A stretch of DNA of 23,687 nt from Spirogloea muscicola (lineage: Eukaryota; Streptophyta; Zygnematophyceae; Spirogloeales; Spirogloeaceae). The DNA lies in assembly GCA_009602725.1 (NCBI GenBank), contig WELB01000093.1, forward strand, positions 203,312-226,998, read 5' to 3'. The notes under the pieces were generated by a model. It worked only from the letters and a program-made list of their open reading frames with translations. It was not told the origin of the DNA and did no database searches. How positions within the stretch are numbered: position 1 is the first letter of the stretch; the number at the start of each line of letters is the position of its first letter. The translations under genes and the position numbers were made by a program. Below are positions 1 through 7,608 of this stretch, piece after piece.

Positions 1-273
1 GTCCGACGGCGGCGCGAGCGGCGGCGAGGCGGCGGCGGCGGCAGCGGCGGCGGCGAGGAACGACGCCGGCGACTCGCTGCACGCCTTCTCCGCCGGCGAG
101 CTCCCGCCGAAGCCTTTCCATGCCTTTCCCTTGGCGGCTCTGACGGCGCTCTCCGGCAGCCCTGCCGCTGCCGTAGCGGCCCTCACAGTGGCTCCTGCTG
201 TGGCCTCTGCAGCTCGGCTTGACGGCCGCGGCGGCGGCGCCGGCGGCGCCGGCGGGGCCGCTGCCGCCGCCAT
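1..273 (-). CDS. Possible first exon of a gene leaving the window, Ala/Pro-rich N-terminus
   Basis: An ATG at 273-271 opens a minus-strand frame with no stop through to base 1 (91 codons). The peptide starts with a run of Ala and Pro, then a serine/arginine/alanine-rich stretch, a short basic segment (AAKGKAWKGFGG), and another long alanine run encoded by GCC/GCG repeats. Such leaders are common at the start of nuclear genes in GC-rich green algae and could be an organelle transit peptide. No domain is visible and the product is unknown. The frame may be fortuitous, because GC-rich triplet-repeat DNA stays open easily; the ATG context and the strong GC bias towards the window edge are the only support. 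Confidence 0.35.
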   Translation of the reverse strand, partial: MAAAAAPPAPPAPPPRPSSRAAEATAGATVRAATAAAGLPESAVRAAKGKAWKGFGGSSPAEKACSESPASFLAAAAAAAAASPPLAPPSD

Positions 274-1365
274 GGCGACCCCGAGCTCCCGCGGGGCGGG
301 CTCACGTGGGCGACACTAAGAACGCGAGAACGGAACGCAACGCAGCGGCCGCCAACGAGTGGCGCAACTAGGACGCAAACCACCCAGCTGCCGCAGCGAG
401 CGACTGCCGCCTCGTGGGGCTCGCCCGTGTGCTTGGCCCGCTCTGGCCCTCTCTCGCTCATTACGCTGCCTTCAGGGGCCGGGTTGTACCACAGCAAGGG
501 CTCTGTGCTTGGTGCCTTGCCACGACATGTCCATCGCGGAGTGTTGATGGATCGAGCACGTACATGCTGCTGACGAGCAACTCACTGTGTCATCCAAAGG
601 GTCCTACACGAAGCCACGCGAACCGCGTCCAGGTGGTTGCACCAACAGAGGGGACCAACGAGCACGCTGCAAGTGTGACTGCAGGCCGTTTGTCTGTGAC
701 CACAAAAGCTGGATGCACCACCAGCATTCTTTAGGACTTCTTACTTGACTGACGGCCCAAATTCAAAGCTTGAAAGAAGATGCTCATTCTAGCAAGATGC
801 AACCTGCACTGCAGCCTGCATCTAGGTGACTGGGCCTGCAGCCCGACAGAGGGAGAAGGTGGGCTCTCAGGAAGATACGGTGGTTGTGAGGATCAAAGCC
901 AAGCAGACTGGACAAAGAGTGTTGTGCCAGGACAGTGTAGCAGAGGACGCAGCGTAGAACATGTGAACAATCGAGACCAGACGAGTACACTATCTTTTAA
1001 AAAGCCTTGCGTCAACAGCTTGAGGCTCAACAGACAGGAGCAGAGACACGACTTCCTAAGAGAAAGTATCGAGCAGCAACTACTGTGTGACCTGCCAGAA
1101 GTAGCGAGAGCAAAGCAACAAGCCAACAAGCGATACAATGACGCAGACAAATTGCATGAAGTAGACGTGCACGAGCCAGCTCGGACATGGAAGCTCTCCT
1201 GGCTACTGCGGACTGCCTGCTACCAGCAGCGGCGCGGCAGGCGTAGAGGTCAAGGAGCTGCAAGAGCTGCGCAACTGCTGCAGAAGGCACTACTGATGTT
1301 GCTGGCCAAGGGAAGGGGTCCGTCAATCTCGATTCTTGATTCTTGAACCTCGAAATTTGAAAATC
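274..1365. other. No recognisable gene (upstream region of the partial gene)
   Basis: Bases 274-420 are GC-rich and fit a promoter or 5' leader for the minus-strand partial gene. The rest falls in GC content and shows only short unsupported frames. The longest, on the plus strand at about 780-1346, contains a helical stretch (ARAKQQANKRYNDAD) that faintly recalls the end of a retroelement integrase, but no catalytic motif is present and I do not call it a gene. Confidence 0.5.
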
Positions 1366-1369
1366 ACTT

Positions 1370-1465
1370 TGCTCGTCATCAGCAGCCGAAGGCGAAAGAA
1401 ACAGGCAGCAGGAAATGAGTCGCCCTGCGACAGCCGAAAGCGGCAAGCAATACACGGCCAATGGG
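1370..1465 (-). repeat. Degenerate LINE-type C-terminal peptide copy
   Basis: Read on the minus strand this stretch encodes RLSQGDSFPAACFFRLRLL, recognisably the same peptide as the tail copies at 3485-3606 and 5178-5290 (consensus GFRQGDSFPAA followed by SDLRLLTRGY). The usual terminal residues and stop are lost. It is the most left-hand copy of the family in the window. Confidence 0.55.
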
Positions 1466-1775
1466 CAAGTGCATATAGGAGGCCCGGAACCTTTTGACCG
1501 AGAATGACAAACTTATGTGCTGGACGAGCGGGGGCAGTGGAAAAAAGCAGCCGTACTTGCGAGAGCAGGAGCCGCAAGTTGGAGGCACAGGCCGTGGCGA
1601 GCAGTGGCAAGGGGGGGGCTTCCCAAAGGGGCAGTGTCAGACCTTTTTCCTGTGTCAAAGCCCCAGGCGGTCCACCTCGCGGAGCATGATCCGCCTTAAG
1701 GCCCGATATAGAAGATGGGCATGGAGGCAACCGCTACTCTCAGGGCGTCCGTCTCTGCCAACCAAGCGTTTCCTC

Positions 1776-1905
1776 TTGATTGGCTTCTCACAGCCACTGC
1801 CTCCCATGGTCAGCCCGGGTTCTGACGCTCCTAGGTACCCGGGGAGGGACGCGAAGTGGGCTCCCATGAGAACAGCGGCTGTGAGGACCCAGCCAGACGA
1901 AGAGA
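1776..1905. repeat. Inverted pair of hairpin-family repeats
   Basis: A forward copy (ttgattggcttctcacagcc, then cactgcctcccatgg) is followed by a reverse copy (ctcccatgagaacagcggct then gtgaggacccagcc). The two are reverse complements with a few mismatches and about 50 bp between them. Same family as the tighter foldback at 3277-3419. Confidence 0.6.
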
Positions 1906-2156
1906 GGAAGAGAAGGAGCGAGAGATGCCAATGAGAAGGGAATGCACGCCCATCTCAGGAGCCAGCAGTATGAATGCATTCATGGAGTCCGTGCCTTTGG
2001 GCAGGTACTGCGAGCGCAGGTCGGGCCATTATGCAAGGGCAGTACGGCAGTCCCGAGACAGCAGGCAGCGGTCTCTGCCAGACTCTGCAGACAACTTTGA
2101 ACCCATGGAAGAAGCCCAGGGCAGCACATCACGTGCGACATGCCCAATAGCGCACG

Positions 2157-2645
2157 GCGAGGCTAGCGAGCGTCGCAGAGTCCAGACAACGGCAATGGGG
2201 TTGGCATGCACGAGCGAGCTGGAAAAGAAGAAACGCGCCTGCTCGGTAAGCTGGCATGGAACTCGTCCAGCGATCTCAGCCACTCTGGCAAAGCGCGACA
2301 GGAGCCTGCCTCCGGAAGGTGCCGCGATGGACGAAGAAGGGATCCAGCCGAATCTTGCGCCGACGGCGCCGCAGGGTGTCGAGGCAAGACCCCCGATATC
2401 AGGCGAGTCGCGCCGGCGAATTGTCCCGCGACTCGGGAAGCCATGGCGGGGCACGGACGCCTCCACACGTCGGCCGAGTGTTAGGGAGCGACCGTTCCGC
2501 TTGCACGGGGAGTGGCAGGTCTTCGATTTGGACTCCGTCCGTCGGGATCTGCGGGCGGCGCCGTCAGGAGAGGTGGGGCCTCAACCACCGGGAGCGCATC
2601 TCCGCGCCGGTCCACGCCGCAGACCAGCGTTGACGTGGGGCCAGG
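2157..2645 (-). mobile_element. Unknown interspersed repeat, copy a (uninterrupted)
   Basis: Read on the minus strand, this segment aligns over most of its length with 13975-15045 read on the plus strand. Shared blocks include the reading-frame piece ALPVVE (SALPVVEGP in the other copy), GCCCGCAGATCCCG, ATCGAAGACCTGCC, a TGTGGAGGCGT block, GGCTGGATC, GCCAGCTTACCGA and CTCTGCGACGCTC. The matching frame across both copies suggests it once coded for protein, but I do not recognise the protein. This copy lacks the 485-bp insertion found in the other, so it serves as the empty-site reference. The long plus-strand frame across it (1856-2698) is antisense to this repeat. Confidence 0.6.
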
Positions 2646-2802
2646 TTGTGTGGCGAAAAAGTCGAGAGGGCACACAGAAGATGCTCCAGCCCTACTAGCG
2701 TCGGAGGGCCAAAACCCGCTGAGCGGCACGATGGGGAAAGGCGCAGGATCCAACGGATGGTTGGTGATAAGAGGGCGAGCTCGGGCAGTCCCCAAGTGGC
2801 GG

Positions 2803-2834
2803 CACTCAGTGACCTCTGTTGAGGTTACTGAGTG
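2803..2834. repeat. 14-bp inverted repeat with 4-nt loop
   Basis: CACTCAGTGACCTC (2803-2816) and GAGGTTACTGAGTG (2821-2834) pair with a single G-T wobble around the loop tgtt. Its right arm is also the start of the tandem repeat at 2823-2900. Confidence 0.75.
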
Positions 2835-2900
2835 CTTAGTTGCTACTTGATGCACTTTGTGGGTCACTGAGTGCTTCGTTGCTACTTGATGCACTTTGTG
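2823..2900. repeat. 39-bp tandem duplication
   Basis: Two adjacent copies, 2823-2861 and 2862-2900, differ at two positions. The core shared run is TTGCTACTTGATGCACTTTG. No reading frame is supported here. Confidence 0.85.
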
Positions 2901-2911
2901 CTCTAGAGCTT

Positions 2912-3225
2912 TCTCTGGACACTCTGGACCTTTTCTTCTTCTTTTATCTCTCAAGCCACCGCCCTCTGCTGGAAAGAAAGAAAGTGCTCGCCCATAGAGA
3001 AGGGGGGCTACTGGAAGCGTCTCTTCGCTTTTCGGGCTGGCCTCTCACTTTCACCGCCCTCTACTGGAACTGTCTTCTCTTCTGCCGGGCCCAGCTCCGG
3101 ACGATATGGCACGAGACGCGGGTGGGCAGCCTGGCTTTTCTCGCTGGCGCCGTGGAGGCGGGGCGCAGAAAAGAAGAAAGTGCTCGCCCATAGAGAAGAG
3201 GAGCTGAAAAGTTCGTTCAAATTGA
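2912..3225. repeat. Fragments of the hairpin repeat family, both orientations
   Basis: Forward fragments (tctctcaagccaccgccctc near 2949; cgggctggcctctcactttc near 3032) alternate with reverse fragments carrying the subfamily-2 end AAAGTGCTCGCCCATAGAGA (near 2981 and 3177). The arrangement looks like repeated insertion of one short element into itself. Confidence 0.6.
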
Positions 3226-3276
3226 CAACGATGGCTGTGAGAGAAGTGGCTCCCCCAAAGGGAAGCCACTTCCATT

Positions 3277-3419
3277 TGGCCCCTTCGAACCTTTGTCAAT
3301 TATTCTCGCGCTGGCTTTCACAGCCCTTGCCCACATTGGAAGAAGGAGTGGCACTCCAATGGGGGCAAGGGCTATGAAAAGTCAGCCTGAAAAGAATTGA
3401 CAAAGGTTCGAAGGGGCCA
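3277..3419. repeat. 143-bp foldback made of two head-to-head repeat copies
   Basis: Left arm 3277-3340 starts TGGCCCCTTCGAACC; right arm 3355-3419 ends GGTTCGAAGGGGCCA. The arms (64 and 65 bp) are reverse complements with only a handful of mismatches, separated by 14 bp. The centre itself contains GGAGTG-G-CACTCC, so the transcript would fold almost completely into one hairpin. Each arm is a copy of the subfamily-1 repeat. A smaller stem (GAAGTGGCT at 3243 with AGCCACTTC at 3264) lies just upstream. Confidence 0.85.
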
Positions 3420-3484
3420 TAGTCGCTTAGCAGCCACGAAGGGGCCTGAAGAAGCTATGTCAGAACGGGGGGAGGATGGACCAC

Positions 3485-3606
3485 TCAGGAGTTACGAGTG
3501 AGGAGCCTCAAATCCGACAAACCAGCTGCCGGAAAACTATCCCCCTGACGAAAGCCGGAGGCCGCAGCGAGAGCACGGCCAGCACGCAAATGCAAGGCTT
3601 GGGCCA
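3485..3606 (-). mobile_element. 5'-truncated LINE-type tail (copy T2)
   Basis: The minus strand reads LRAGRALAAASGFRQGDS, continues through FPAAGLSDLRLLTR and ends in a TGA stop at 3487-3485. The frame is intact although only this C-terminal piece is present. The AGRAL...DL..LTR pattern is shared with the longer copy at 14049-14533, which shows it is the last part of a non-LTR retroelement protein. The sequence is a close direct repeat of 4110-4215, about 620 bp away. Confidence 0.65.
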
Positions 3607-3744
3607 TGGACCGCTGAAGGGAGACCGACAATCTCATCGATAGACTTGGGCCCACAAGCTAGCGGCGTTGAAGTCAGCCGGCTCACCGCGCTTGCGGGAC
3701 ACAGCGCGCCGCGCAAGCCTGGCCAGCAGGTCGAGCCACCGAAT

Positions 3745-3916
3745 CATTGGGAGTGCCACCTCTCTGAAGGGGAGCAAGGGCTGTCAACAGTCAGCCCCAA
3801 AATGATGGACAAGGTCCGAAGGGGCCAGAAGCGCTGTCTCAGAGCTTGGGTAATATGGATCGGTAAATCTGTGAGAGGCCAGCCCAAAGGAATGGTCAAG
3901 GTCTGAAAAGCGCCAG
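3745..3916 (-). repeat. Hairpin-family repeats, two reverse copies
   Basis: First copy about 3745-3855 (gcaagggctgtcaacagtca, then ggacaaggtccgaaggggcc, ending in ctcagagcttgggtaatatg). A second partial copy lies at 3872-3905 (ggccagcccaaaggaatggt). A 10-bp duplication (cgccagatgg) follows at 3910-3930. Confidence 0.65.
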
Positions 3917-3969
3917 ATGGCGCCAGATGGCGCAAAATGCAGGATACGTCAATACCGTCAGCAAGTGGG

Positions 3970-4109
3970 CTCTCAATAGAGAAAAGTGGCCATTACAATG
4001 AGAACAGGGGCTGTGACAAGCGAGCCCTAAAAGAACTGACAAGGTTCAAAGGAGCCAGACTACGAAGGAGCCAAAAGGGCTATCTCAGAACTGGGGTAGG
4101 ATGATATAT
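3970..4109 (-). repeat. Hairpin-family repeat, reverse copy
   Basis: Contains aacaggggctgtgacaagcg and gacaaggttcaaaggagcc, and ends in ctcagaactggggtaggatg, matching the reverse-strand end of copies at 3855 and 4410. The segment gaaggagcc is duplicated near 4065. It abuts the tail copy at 4110-4215 with the same relative order and orientation as the pair 3420-3606. Confidence 0.6.
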
Positions 4110-4215
4110 TCAATTAGTACGAGTGAGGAGCCGCACATCTGAAAGACTAGCTGCCAGAAATTATCCCCCTGACAAAAGCCAGAGGCTGCAGTGAGAGCAC
4201 GGCCAGCACGCAGGT
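4110..4215 (-). mobile_element. LINE-type tail (copy T3)
   Basis: Direct repeat of 3485-3600: matching blocks include tacgagtgaggagcc, ttatccccctgac and gagagcacggccagcacgca. The minus-strand peptide ends SDVRLLTRTN and stops at TGA (4112-4110), but an in-frame stop in the GFRQGD region shows this copy is decayed. Confidence 0.6.
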
Positions 4216-4222
4216 GCAAAAA

Positions 4223-4266
4223 TCAATAACCTCTAGTCAGCAAGTGCAAGTCAGAATAACTAGTGG
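4223..4266 (-). mobile_element. LINE-type tail fragment (copy T4)
   Basis: The minus strand encodes SYSDLHLLTRGY followed by a TGA stop at 4225-4223. It is nearly identical to the end of the tail at 5178-5290. Only the last dozen codons are present. Confidence 0.6.
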
Positions 4267-4269
4267 GGG

Positions 4270-4420
4270 GCCGCCCCGGAGGAGAGAAAGAAAGTGGCTC
4301 TTCCGAGGGTGGCGAGGGCTGTGAACGAATGAAGTGATCAGCCAGCCCGAAAAGAATAGACAAAGTCTGGAGGGCCAAAAGCGCTGTCTCAGAGCTTGGG
4401 TAGGATGAGGAGAGAGGGCC
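4270..4420 (-). repeat. Hairpin-family repeat, reverse copy
   Basis: Runs from the end resembling aaagaaagtggctcttccga through ggcgagggctgtgaacg, cagccagcccgaaaagaata and gacaaagtctggagggcc to ctcagagcttgggtaggatg. About 15 bp near 4332-4345 are extra relative to other copies. Confidence 0.65.
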
Positions 4421-4584
4421 CGCGGGTGGGGGGAATGCGTGTGTATTAAGAGATGGGGAGGCCATGTGGTGGTGGGGCGAGACGGAATGCGTGTATTAAG
4501 AGATGGGGAGGCAAGGTGCGCGCGATACGTAGACGGGGAAAGAATTTTTTTTCAGATGCCATTCCTATAATACATATATATTAT

Positions 4585-4621
4585 TACTCAATCGAGTCAT
4601 ATCAAATGACTCGATTGAGTA
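4585..4621. repeat. Perfect 16-bp inverted repeat, 5-nt loop
   Basis: TACTCAATCGAGTCAT (4585-4600) is followed by atcaa and its exact reverse complement (4606-4621). It sits next to an AT-rich tract (tacatatatattatt) that is out of character with the surrounding DNA. Confidence 0.85.
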
Positions 4622-4795
4622 GACATCAAAAAATGTCGGGCAATATGGTCCGGGGTGTGACAGGTCTCCCGCAGGGTATGACACCCGCCCGGTTCCCATC
4701 ACTGATGGTCATCGACCATTACATCGTCCGCTAAGCGCTTACTACTGATTCTCGCTTAGCCCAATCCGCTACACTACTCCCCCTTTCGCCGGGAG

Positions 4796-5135
4796 TAGAA
4801 GAAGGGCTCGCCCATAGAAGATAGGGGCTAGAAAAGGCCAGCCCAAAAAAGAATGAACAAAGTGCGAGGAGGGGCCAGGGGAAGCACTAAGTAAAACAAG
4901 CACAATAAGAAATTGAGCAGCTACGAAACTCTAGGTAACCCCTGCTAAGCAGCCTCAAGTCAGAGAAGAAAGTGCTCGCCCATTGAGGATAGGGGCTGGA
5001 AAAGCCAGCCCCCAAAAAAGAATGAACAAAGTACGAGAAGGGCGCCAGGGGAAGCGCTGAGAAAGAGCAAGCGCGGCCAGATTGACTGGTGGATGGGAGA
5101 GGCCAGCCCGAAAGGAATGGACATGGACAGAAGTA
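4796..5135 (-). repeat. Three reverse hairpin-family repeats with a tail fragment between
   Basis: The copy at 4796-4905 and the copy at 4960-5090 belong to subfamily 2 (gctcgcccat near one end, ggccagccc, aaaaaagaatgaacaaagt, then ggggaagc). Between them 4930-4966 encodes, on the minus strand, SDLRLLSRGY without a stop. The third, short copy at 5095-5135 reads gagaggccagcccgaaagga. Confidence 0.65.
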
Positions 5136-5177
5136 TCCTGGGTGCTAAGTACTAATAAGACAGCAGCAAGGGGACTC

Positions 5178-5404
5178 TCAGTAACCTCTAGTCAGAAGAT
5201 GCAAGTCTGAATAGCTAGACGGCGGAAAGAGGTCGCCCTGACGGTAGCCGGCGGCCGCAGCCAAAGCGCGGCCGGCAAGGGAAAGAGAAGCTTGGCTCCT
5301 GGAAGCGGGTCCCCTGGCAGGGACCGGCCTCCGGGTCTCGGCGGAGTGCCTCCTTCCCTGCCTCGAGCTACTCGGACCTGATGTTGCTCACTCGCGGGTA
5401 CTGA
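5178..5404. mobile_element. Two LINE-type tails back to back (copies T6 and T7)
   Basis: Minus strand 5290-5178 reads GYRQGDLFPPSSYSDLHLL, then TRGY and TGA. Plus strand 5291-5404 reads SASFPASSYSDLMLLTRGY and TGA at 5402-5404. Both frames and both stops survive. They diverge from a shared point near 5290 and form the core of the larger palindrome. Confidence 0.6.
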
Positions 5405-5464
5405 GCTTCCCTAGTATGTTGTCGTGATTGGTAGAGTAGAGGAGTCCTTCCTCGGCTTCTCATT

Positions 5465-5745
5465 CTTCGGCTTTGGACATTGTCCATTCTTTTTGGGCTG
5501 CCTTTGCCAGCCCCTCTTTCTTTATGGGCGAGCCTTCTTCTGCAGGGAGTGGTCTCCGGCGTCCGCCGGGGCGTCGAGGGGCACATCGTCAAGCTCCAGG
5601 GCGTCGAGGGGCGAGGTCTTGCGCTCTCTTTGTACCCTCGAACTTGTTCTTCCGTCGAACTTAGTCCATTCTTTTTCCTGGGTTCCTTTTCGCTGGGCTG
5701 GCCTCTCAAAAGAAGAAGGCTCACAGCCACTGCCCTTTGCTGGAA
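5465..5745 (+). repeat. Two forward hairpin-family repeats
   Basis: 5465-5540 (ggacattgtccattcttttt, gggctgcctttgccagcccc, tatgggcgagcc) is a clear subfamily-2 copy. 5640-5745 is a rearranged copy with an inserted aaaagaagaaggctc. Between them the 13-bp block gggcgtcgagggg occurs twice (5572 and 5604 region). Confidence 0.6.
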
Positions 5746-6027
5746 GAATTCAAGGAAAGAAGTCGCTCTCCTTGCGGGGAGCACGCGCCATGCCAAGCTG
5801 CGTTCCAGCCCCACCTCCGCACTCGAGGCTTTCGTCCGCCTGGGCCGTCTGGTCAGGCCGCTCTGCTATCGGGACTTTCCGCCGCCGAGAATCAGTAGTC
5901 ACCGATAAGCGGACGATGTGATGGTCGATGACCATAAATTTGGGAACCGGGCGGGTGCCTCATGCTGCAGGATCGGACGCTCCAGCCCCGAGGAGCTGTG
6001 GCTTCTGAGGGCGCTGACCCCTTGTCT

Positions 6028-6110
6028 TAGGCCCCTCTGAACCTTTGTGAATTCTTTTTGGGCTGGCTTTTCGCAGCCCTTGCCCCCATTGGGAGTGCCA
6101 CTTCTTCTTG
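6028..6110 (+). repeat. Hairpin-family repeat, forward subfamily-1 copy
   Basis: Reads taggcccctctgaacctttg, then ttctttttgggctggctttt, cgcagcccttgcccccattg and ggagtgccacttctt. One of the best preserved copies and a good reference for the family. Confidence 0.75.
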
Positions 6111-6883
6111 TCAATGTCGATTACACTGCTCAAAGGTCTGGCAGCGCCGACCCACTATTGGTCCACATTCAACGAGCAATCGTAAGCCCATCAATGTTGC
6201 TGATGGTCAACTACTAACGGGCTAGCGTGAGCAAACTTACGTGGACATCAAGTTCAACAACCACTACCAATTCGATAAGAGTGGTCTTAGTAGCTATCGC
6301 CTTTTGTCGCCGTTCCAGCGCCAGCCTCACGCTGTCCTGCCCTACCATTCCGGGATGTGCGGTTCTCAGCGCAGAATAAGAAACAGCTTGGCCAACGTAA
6401 GGCCATGGCTGTGAGAGGCCAGCCCATAAGGATTGAACAAGGTCTGAAAGTGCCGGAAGGCGCAAGAGACACTGTGAGGAAGGAGAAAGTCCCCCGGGTG
6501 TTTGCTTTAGGAGGTGCGTAGTCTCCAAAGTTCTTGTCAAGCCATTTCCTGCAGCACTGAGAATCACCAGCCTGGTGAAGTGTCTTGTCTCCAGGCATCT
6601 GTCACGCCTTTCCTGCTCAATAATGTTCGGGCTGTCTGTTTACAGCCCTCGCTCCCTTTGGGAGAGCCACTTCTTTCCTGCAAAACTGGTAGTCCAGCTT
6701 TATGTGTATAGATACAACTATCTAGTCGCAGCCAGTGTGCCTTGCAAACATGTAAGAAGGAAGATATCCTCAAGGTACGCCTATCTCTTCTTTCTGAATT
6801 CGATCCGGTCATTACAGGTAAACTGGGCCTGTACCAATACATCACAACCTCAAATTGTGAACCCTACCATGCGACACCTCCTT
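6111..6883. other. No recognisable gene; two hairpin repeats
   Basis: A reverse hairpin copy lies at 6395-6475 (tggctgtgagaggccagccc) and a forward partial copy at 6615-6680 (tcgggctgtctgtttacagc, ccctttgggagagccac). Short open frames exist on both strands but none has splice context or family resemblance. Confidence 0.5.
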
Positions 6884-7072
6884 GCAAGAGCGGATGCTGC
6901 AAGCTGAGAGCCTACACATGAAGTTGACTCTTCACGCAATAGTAGCCTTCCCAAAGACAATCACTTGAAGGTGTTGCTGCAAGAACGGTTGCTGCAAGCT
7001 GAGAGCCTACACATGACTTCGATCCCTCATGCAATAGTAGCCTTTCCCGAGAAACACTTAGTGGTGTTGCTG
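6884..7072. repeat. 95-bp tandem duplication
   Basis: Copies at 6884-6978 and 6979-7072 share GCTGCAAGCTGAGAGCCTAC, ACACATGA and CAATAGTAGCCTT with scattered differences. No supported gene overlaps them. They lie 0.5 kb beyond the stop of the large secreted-protein gene. Confidence 0.85.
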
Positions 7073-7608
7073 TCATGCTCAGTACGAAGCCTTTTGCTCT
7101 TGCCTCTCAAGCCTCTCCATGTGCACAGGAAATCAGCTGAAGCAAACTGAACTCTAGATGTTGTATGAGCAGGAAGTGCCAATGACCTCCTTCACCGATT
7201 TTTTCAAAAAGAGGGCAACTGATGCAACTACAGTTGTATGTTGTACATGTCAAACAACCATCCGCTCAGCACAGTCCAGAGATTGTCAATCTACAATACC
7301 TGCAAGTGCAGAGCCACGGCTGCAGTATACTTCAGATGGTGAAGAAGTGTCGCAGAACATCACAATACTTTAACACTACGACTTAAACATAATAACAGAA
7401 GTATGAGCATGCATCACAATGCAGCCAAGATGTAAGGACGCTCAGATCGCCAAGCCCACCATGCGAGCAGTCAAGCCGCCTTGCCCATGGCATTGACACC
7501 TTGACCATGGGACATCGTGCTTGTCGACATAGTCAATCTGCGATATAGATATCGCGTTTACCTTCCAAAGGCACAAAGTCGATCATCATTCCAGAGGTGC
7601 TTCTTGCC
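7073..7608. other. 3' flank of the secreted-protein gene
   Basis: This stretch must contain the 3' untranslated end of the minus-strand gene stopping at 7609. I see no clear TGTAA-type polyadenylation signal near the stop on that strand. A short near-palindrome, gcgatat-ag-atatcgc, lies at 7540-7555. Nothing else is recognisable. Confidence 0.45.

Larger units (their letters stand above)
4663..5975. repeat. 1.3-kb imperfect palindrome with ~90-bp terminal inverted repeats
   Basis: Arm 4663-4754 and arm 5886-5975 are inverted copies sharing CACCCGCCCGGTTCCCA, ATGGTCATCGACCAT, ACATCGTCCGCT and ACTACTGATTCTCG. Between them the contents mirror each other about position ~5290. On the left lie reverse hairpin repeats (4796-4905, 4960-5090, 5095-5135) and a reverse LINE tail (5178-5290). 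On the right lie a forward LINE tail (5291-5404) and forward hairpin repeats (5465-5540, 5640-5745). The mirrored parts are diverged, so the duplication is old or arose by independent insertions. Confidence 0.55.

Noticed and set aside
780-1346. 188-codon plus-strand frame with a helical part resembling the end of a retroelement integrase
   Set aside because: No integrase catalytic residues, no neighbouring polyprotein, and the start of the frame has the look of unique non-coding DNA.
1856-2698. 280-codon plus-strand open frame
   Set aside because: It runs antisense across the interspersed repeat, the other copy conserves the opposite frame, and the peptide has no domain or splice context.
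2900-5900. CRISPR array
   Set aside because: The repeats are irregular in spacing, length and orientation, have no uniform spacers, and the DNA is eukaryotic.
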